DNA of 64,000 nt from the NCBI RefSeq assembly GCF_002205795.1, contig NZ_NIUY01000004.1:1-64000 (forward strand), in the 5' to 3' direction. The DNA is from Chryseobacterium sp. VAUSW3 (GTDB taxonomy: Bacteria > Bacteroidota > Bacteroidia > Flavobacteriales > Weeksellaceae). Every line of letters begins with the position of its first letter. The stretch's first letter is position 1. The position numbers and the translations under genes are program-made. Below the pieces are notes generated by a model. The model ran no database searches, was not told where the DNA came from, and saw nothing but the letters and a program-made list of their open reading frames with translations. Shown here piece after piece: positions 60,283-64,000 of this stretch.

Positions 60283-61199
60283 TCAATGCTTTGTTTTCTC
60301 CTCCGGAACATTCCCTTCTGGTAATTGGTGATAAAAACGCCGCAGATAATAAGCGCAGTGGCGGTAATAAATGCTGCCGAAATTTCTTCATCCAGAATCA
60401 GCCATCCCAAAAATATTGCAATCACTGTATTTACATAAGAAAGCAGGGAAACCTGGGTTGGCGAAATCTTCTTTAAAGCAAAGTGAAACGCAAAATAAGC
60501 CGCTACAGAGCCAAAAACCGCAAGATAAACGGTTGCTGCGATGCTTTTGAACGACCAGGAATTCACCTCAATTTTATCAGACAGCATAAAAGCCAATGCA
60601 ATCTGCGCTATTCCCGCAAAAGCAAACTGATAAAAGAGGTTCAACGAAATATTCTGATGCTGAAGTTTCATTTTTTTGGTTAGAATTGATCCCAAAGCCC
60701 AACCGCAGATGGCAATAAAAATAAAGATGACGCCCATGCGGTAATCCGGATTCAGTAAATCCTGAATACCATCTTTAAAAATCAGAAGAATCCCGCTGAA
60801 GCCCATTAATATTCCCAGTAAAGAACGGTATGTAAATTTCTGAAGACCAAAAAATATGCTTCCCAGAAATACAAGAAGCGGAGAAGTGGCGCTGATTAAA
60901 GAAGCCAAACTGCTCGAAAGATGCTCTTCTGCAACGGTCGTCATTCCGTTGGCTACAATCAGCATCAGTACGGAAAAAATGATTTGAATTCTTAGATTTT
61001 TCCACCCGATCCATCGAAGTTGTTTTGAAAACAGCAGAATGATAAATAATAATCCGGCCGCGATGACCTGTCGGATTCCCGCAACAAACCAGGGCGGAAT
61101 AGTTTCCACCGCAATACGGATGCCGAGAAAAGTGGTTCCCCAAACGATGGCAACGGTTAAAATAGCAATAATGAGTTTGGGGTCTTTGGGAAATTTCAC
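60279..61199 (-). CDS. EamA-family transporter
   Basis: The 306-residue protein has about ten membrane helices in two EamA halves (WGTTFLGIRIAVETIPPW in the first, FAGIAQIALAFMLSD and SLLSYVNTVIAIFLGWLILDEE in the second). The RhaT/YdcZ-like family moves small metabolites; substrate unknown. The only upstream start in frame is GTG at 61199, five bases after a -7 element, giving a leaderless message. The C-terminal tail is basic (RRRKQS). Confidence 0.88.
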   Translation of the reverse strand: MKFPKDPKLIIAILTVAIVWGTTFLGIRIAVETIPPWFVAGIRQVIAAGLLFIILLFSKQLRWIGWKNLRIQIIFSVLMLIVANGMTTVAEEHLSSSLASLISATSPLLVFLGSIFFGLQKFTYRSLLGILMGFSGILLIFKDGIQDLLNPDYRMGVIFIFIAICGWALGSILTKKMKLQHQNISLNLFYQFAFAGIAQIALAFMLSDKIEVNSWSFKSIAATVYLAVFGSVAAYFAFHFALKKISPTQVSLLSYVNTVIAIFLGWLILDEEISAAFITATALIICGVFITNYQKGMFRRRKQSID

Positions 61200-61203
61200 A
61201 GTG

Positions 61204-61211
61204 CAAAAGTA
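61204..61211 (-). promoter_or_regulatory. -7 promoter element directly before the EamA GTG start
   Basis: The minus strand reads TACTTTTG, matching TAnnTTTG, and ends four bases before the GTG start, the same spacing as at uvrC. Confidence 0.45.
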
Positions 61212-61293
61212 CGCTTTTTTGCTGCTTTTACGGGTCGGAGGAAGAATTGTTATTATAAAATTCTTATCTTTAAAACTTCAAAAAAAGTAAAAA

Positions 61294-61794
61294 ATGATCG
61301 GAATTATCATGGGCAGCCAAAGCGATTTGCCCGTTATGCAACAGGCAGCGGATTTTCTAAAATCACTCGAAATTCCCTATGAATTAACGATAGTTTCAGC
61401 ACACAGAACTCCGGAAAGGATGTTTGATTACGCAAAAACGGCAAAATCCCGTGGCCTGAAAGTCATCGTCGCCGGAGCTGGTGGCGCAGCCCATTTACCG
61501 GGAATGGTGGCTAGTTGTACCACTTTACCTGTGATTGGCGTTCCTATTTTATCTTCCAATTCAATAGACGGTTGGGATTCTGTACTTTCTATTTTGCAGA
61601 TGCCGTCGGGAATTCCTGTAGCTACCGTAGCACTGAATGGCGCGACCAATGCCGGCATTTTAGCCGCTAAAATCATCGGAACTTCAGATGAGAATGTTTC
61701 TGGAAAATTAGAGCATTATCAGAATTCTTTGAAAGATAAAGTATTGGGAACGGTAGAAGATATACGGCAGATTCATCCGAACAACTTCGATTAA
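61294..61794 (+). CDS. purE: N5-CAIR mutase
   Basis: PurE rearranges N5-CAIR to CAIR in purine synthesis, acting directly after PurK. The 166-residue protein has the class I motifs GIIMGSQSDLPVMQQA (3-18), VSAHRTPERMFDYA, VIVAGAGGAAHLPGMVAS and GVPILSSNSIDGWDSVLSILQMPSGIPVATVA. The ATG at 61294 is natural. Nearby TATCTTTA (61265-61272) is a near-consensus -7 box. It ends in a hairpin at 61800. Confidence 0.96.
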   Translation: MIGIIMGSQSDLPVMQQAADFLKSLEIPYELTIVSAHRTPERMFDYAKTAKSRGLKVIVAGAGGAAHLPGMVASCTTLPVIGVPILSSNSIDGWDSVLSILQMPSGIPVATVALNGATNAGILAAKIIGTSDENVSGKLEHYQNSLKDKVLGTVEDIRQIHPNNFD

Positions 61795-61799
61795 AATAA

Positions 61800-61830
61800 A
61801 ACGAACGCACTTCTATGAGGTGCGTTCGTT
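61800..61830. terminator. Hairpin between purE and the lectin gene
   Basis: AACGAACGCAC (61800-61810) pairs with GTGCGTTCGTT (61820-61830), a perfect 11-base stem. The T-run after it is weak on the plus strand, so it is a likely but not ideal terminator for convergent purE and lectin-gene transcripts. Confidence 0.65.
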
Positions 61831-61848
61831 ACTGTCAGCAGGTTTTTT

Positions 61849-63231
61849 CTATTTATTATAGCTCGGGAGTGAAGGGTTAGTAATAAAATTACATTTTCTA
61901 ACCGCAATAACTGAGGTTGCTGAATTGTTTGAATTGTCAGTGTCGGTAACTTCCGAGGTGTCGACAATAGTTACACTTTTAAAACTCTCATTGTTTTTAA
62001 GTGCTTTCGGATAATATTCTCCCGTGATGGTCACAATTCCTGACCGGTTTGCCGGCAAGCCAACTTTGCCGCTTACTCTATTGGTTGGGAATGATGTGGT
62101 GGGTAGATTACTCGCGGAAAATCCAGTGGTTGATAATGATGTAATCTTAAACTGCGAAGTATTGAGCAGTGTTCCTGCGGAATTCTGTATTTCATTGCTG
62201 AAATTAATATTGCTGAGTGCAATGGGTGTATCATTTGTCACTTCAATATTTAGAGTAACCCGTGTTTTCTTGTCATTACATAAGATCGCCATATCAGAAC
62301 GGCTGTCCACGCGGATATTTCCAGGAGTTGTAAGCAAAATATTGCGGATTTCGTGAAAGTTGTAACCACCGCCGGTGGAACCTGCGAAACCCACCTTTAA
62401 AGTCGGCGGAATAGGATATGTTGCGCTGTTGATTGTATGCGTAATAATTTCGGTGAAAGTTGTTTCCCCTTGTTTTCTCCACTTCACGTTTACCTGATAA
62501 TCGGCGCCAACTCTTTTAACTTCCAGCTGGAATCTGCGGTAGAATTGATTGTCGGTAGGGCGGGTGGGTGTAATAGTGTTATAATCGATTTCGTTTCGGT
62601 TTCTGATTTGAGCCAGTGTTCCTGTTCGGTCTCCGAGCGCTGTATGAGCAAAATAAGGGTTAGACAGGTTATAAGTCGCAGAGGTAGGACCTCTTAAAAC
62701 GACTGAGTTGGGAACTTCAACATTCGTTCCGCCATTTCTGTTTTCATTTGCGCGTGCAAAGTTTCCATATTCATCAAAACCAACGCCGATATAACCGCCA
62801 CTCAAGCCTGTTGTTCCTGCAGGATTGTTGTAGGTAGCATAACCCAGTGAACCGCCGAATCCGCCTAGTTTAAACTCAGCTTCGGTTACATTTCCATTGA
62901 AAAGGAATACGGAAAATCCGTCAGCTCCGTTGTATCCGTCGTTGCTGGACCGCCATGCTTTGTACTCAAAATCCGCAAGGACCCCCAAATCAGTAGGAAA
63001 AGATTGCAGGATATACATATAACCTTTTTGATATGTAGCAGCATTTGTAAGCCGTAACCAGCCTTCACCGTTTGGATCTACGCCGGAAGCTGCCGTAAGC
63101 GTGGCATTGTCGCCCAATTTCAGCCCGCTGGAATCATTGGTTCTGAAGTTGTTGGTAATAGTAAACTGTGCGTTGTTCAGACTACAGCCAAGCAGAATGC
63201 CTGTCAGTAACAGTAATTTATTTTTTTTCAT
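61849..63231 (-). CDS. Secreted protein with L-type-lectin-like domain
   Basis: The 460-residue protein has a signal peptide (LLLLTGILLGCSLNNAQ) and a legume-lectin-like beta-sandwich (about 20-290): ADGFSVFLFNGN, GGFGGSLGYA, GGYIGVGFDEYGNFA and FHEIRNILLTT are typical. A second region (about 300-440) resembles an Ig-like repeat domain (VTLNIEVTNDTPIALSNI). It lacks a T9SS sorting domain and ends in TNPSLPSYNK. The ATG at 63231 is the start; the GTG three bases upstream is less likely. It is the second gene after the surface-protein gene, eight bases apart, and probably binds carbohydrate outside the cell. Confidence 0.85.
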   Translation of the reverse strand: MKKNKLLLLTGILLGCSLNNAQFTITNNFRTNDSSGLKLGDNATLTAASGVDPNGEGWLRLTNAATYQKGYMYILQSFPTDLGVLADFEYKAWRSSNDGYNGADGFSVFLFNGNVTEAEFKLGGFGGSLGYATYNNPAGTTGLSGGYIGVGFDEYGNFARANENRNGGTNVEVPNSVVLRGPTSATYNLSNPYFAHTALGDRTGTLAQIRNRNEIDYNTITPTRPTDNQFYRRFQLEVKRVGADYQVNVKWRKQGETTFTEIITHTINSATYPIPPTLKVGFAGSTGGGYNFHEIRNILLTTPGNIRVDSRSDMAILCNDKKTRVTLNIEVTNDTPIALSNINFSNEIQNSAGTLLNTSQFKITSLSTTGFSASNLPTTSFPTNRVSGKVGLPANRSGIVTITGEYYPKALKNNESFKSVTIVDTSEVTDTDNSNNSATSVIAVRKCNFITNPSLPSYNK

Positions 63232-63239
63232 CACTTGTC

Positions 63240-63866
63240 TTATCTTACAACAAATACGATATTCATGAAACTCGCGTCGCTGGCATTGCCATATACCTCA
63301 TAACTCATCAGTCCATTGGCATCGATGGTTACATTTCTTAGCAACGCAGTGTCATAATATGTAATATAATACTCCAGTTTATCTTTTGCAAGAGTGGGAA
63401 TTGATCCTGCAGAACCTGTGCTTTTTACCGGTGGATTGGTAAACTGACTGGTATAAACTGCATGGAGATCCATTGTTTTTACACCCAAGGTAGTGGTGTT
63501 GACAAGGACTGAAGGCATGTAGAAAAATTTTGGAGTCACAGCTTCCTTAATCACAGCCTCCCATTTCCCAGTACCATTATCATAATAGTAAAATCCCGGA
63601 GCTTTGATGTTTGAAGTCTTGGTACTCGCTGATCCCGGAACTGCCGTAGCATAAATCAGTGTTGAGTGTTGGCTGCTGCCATATAAGGCATCTTTTGCTT
63701 TCAGTTCATCACCAGACATTCTAGTGATAAGTACACCTTCGGGAACAGTGTTTACAGTGGATTTTCTAACGTCAAATGTTGTAGAGGGTGCACTAGTATT
63801 GATACCAACCTGAGCGGTTGCCATAACGGATGCAGTACATCCAAGCAGGAAGTAAATTTTCTTCAT
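63240..63866 (-). CDS. Secreted surface protein of unknown function
   Basis: The 208-residue protein has a signal peptide (YFLLGCTASVMATAQ) and the start VGINTSAPSTTFDVR, common in flavobacterial tail-fibre-like surface proteins, then GVLITRMSGDEL and GFYYYDNGTGKWEAV. The C half is beta-rich and ends in MNIVFVVR. It has no T9SS domain. It precedes the lectin gene by eight bases, so the two are probably made together. A -7 box with a -33 TTTTG lies just upstream. I do not recognise a named family. Confidence 0.78.
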   Translation of the reverse strand: MKKIYFLLGCTASVMATAQVGINTSAPSTTFDVRKSTVNTVPEGVLITRMSGDELKAKDALYGSSQHSTLIYATAVPGSASTKTSNIKAPGFYYYDNGTGKWEAVIKEAVTPKFFYMPSVLVNTTTLGVKTMDLHAVYTSQFTNPPVKSTGSAGSIPTLAKDKLEYYITYYDTALLRNVTIDANGLMSYEVYGNASDASFMNIVFVVR

Positions 63867-63894
63867 TTATCTGTTTTTTGTTTTTAAAGGAGTG

Positions 63895-63923
63895 CAAATA
63901 TAATTAAAAACCCTGGTACAAAA
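63895..63923 (-). promoter_or_regulatory. Bacteroidota promoter for the surface-protein/lectin operon
   Basis: On the minus strand TTTTG (63923-63919) is followed after 16 bases by TATATTTG (63902-63895), matching the -33 and -7 consensus. The ATG is at 63866. Nothing further is seen in the last 77 bases of the window. Confidence 0.6.
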
Positions 63924-64000
63924 GAGAATAAACGTTAAATTTCGTTAATTTACTATTTTACACACAATATTTAGAAATCATCAGTGATATGATGTTAAGC

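Noticed and set aside
1-64000. CRISPR arrays, tRNA genes, prophage or conjugation genes
   Set aside because: I looked through the intergenic regions for regularly spaced repeats and cloverleaf-like sequences, and through the proteins for cas, integrase, capsid, tail or transfer genes, and saw none.

Overview
The window looks like chromosomal DNA from a member of the Bacteroidota, class Flavobacteriia, most likely the Chryseobacterium group (Weeksellaceae). The evidence is AT-rich DNA, Bacteroidota-type promoters (TAnnTTTG near -7, sometimes TTTG near -33), no Shine-Dalgarno sequences, gliding/type IX secretion (T9SS) genes gldB and gldC, two proteins with T9SS C-terminal sorting domains, a PorV-family barrel, two TonB-dependent receptors, and several intergenic repeat families of the kind seen in flavobacteria. 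Almost all of it is ordinary core genome; I see no prophage, plasmid, transposase or CRISPR array.

Layout. 1-0.7 kb: the last bases of a 5S rRNA and its terminator, then a decayed DUF2059 gene. 0.7-9.8 kb: hutH, uvrC, and a four-gene minus-strand cluster (EamA transporter, PorV-like barrel, ELWxTDGT-repeat T9SS cargo, secreted protein). 10-18 kb: a biotin-dependent carboxyltransferase, YgiD, YceI, PAP2 phosphatase, an S9 peptidase, DUF1801 and TsaC. 18-22.4 kb: the sbcDC nuclease pair. 22.5-29.2 kb: small metabolic genes, gldBC, nadE and a barnase/barstar pair, with a different repeat family in nearly every gap. 29.3-35 kb: a TonB receptor plus lipoprotein divergent from a PhoB/PhoR-like two-component system. 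35-43 kb: pRiA4b ORF-3-like protein, GH13 glycosidase, GreA/B-like protein, thyA, M1 aminopeptidase, mvaS. 43-48 kb: a membrane lipoprotein, a DAACS symporter, and a second TonB receptor translationally coupled to a lipoprotein. 48-54 kb: a DnaJ-type co-chaperone with CbpM, a GEVED T9SS protein, and a PadR-PspC envelope-stress pair. 54-57.4 kb: an apparent 20-residue amphipathic peptide, an acyltransferase, a hotdog thioesterase plus isochorismate-synthase-like gene (menaquinone), YaeR and DUF1543. 57.4-64 kb: EEP hydrolase, purK, a frameshifted CBS gene, EamA, purE, a lectin-domain protein and a surface protein.

How genes work together. Clear functional units are SbcC-SbcD (DNA end processing), GldB-GldC (gliding/T9SS), barnase-barstar (toxic RNase plus inhibitor), the DnaJ homologue with CbpM, PadR-PspC, PurK-PurE (same purine step, split by two genes) and the two outer-membrane receptor/lipoprotein pairs. 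The observations most worth checking are the membrane-anchored barnase with its barstar, the small amphipathic peptide with its own terminator, the CBS frameshift, the PorV paralogue next to its likely cargo, and a palindrome placed as a PadR operator. I found no convincing wholly new multi-gene system.
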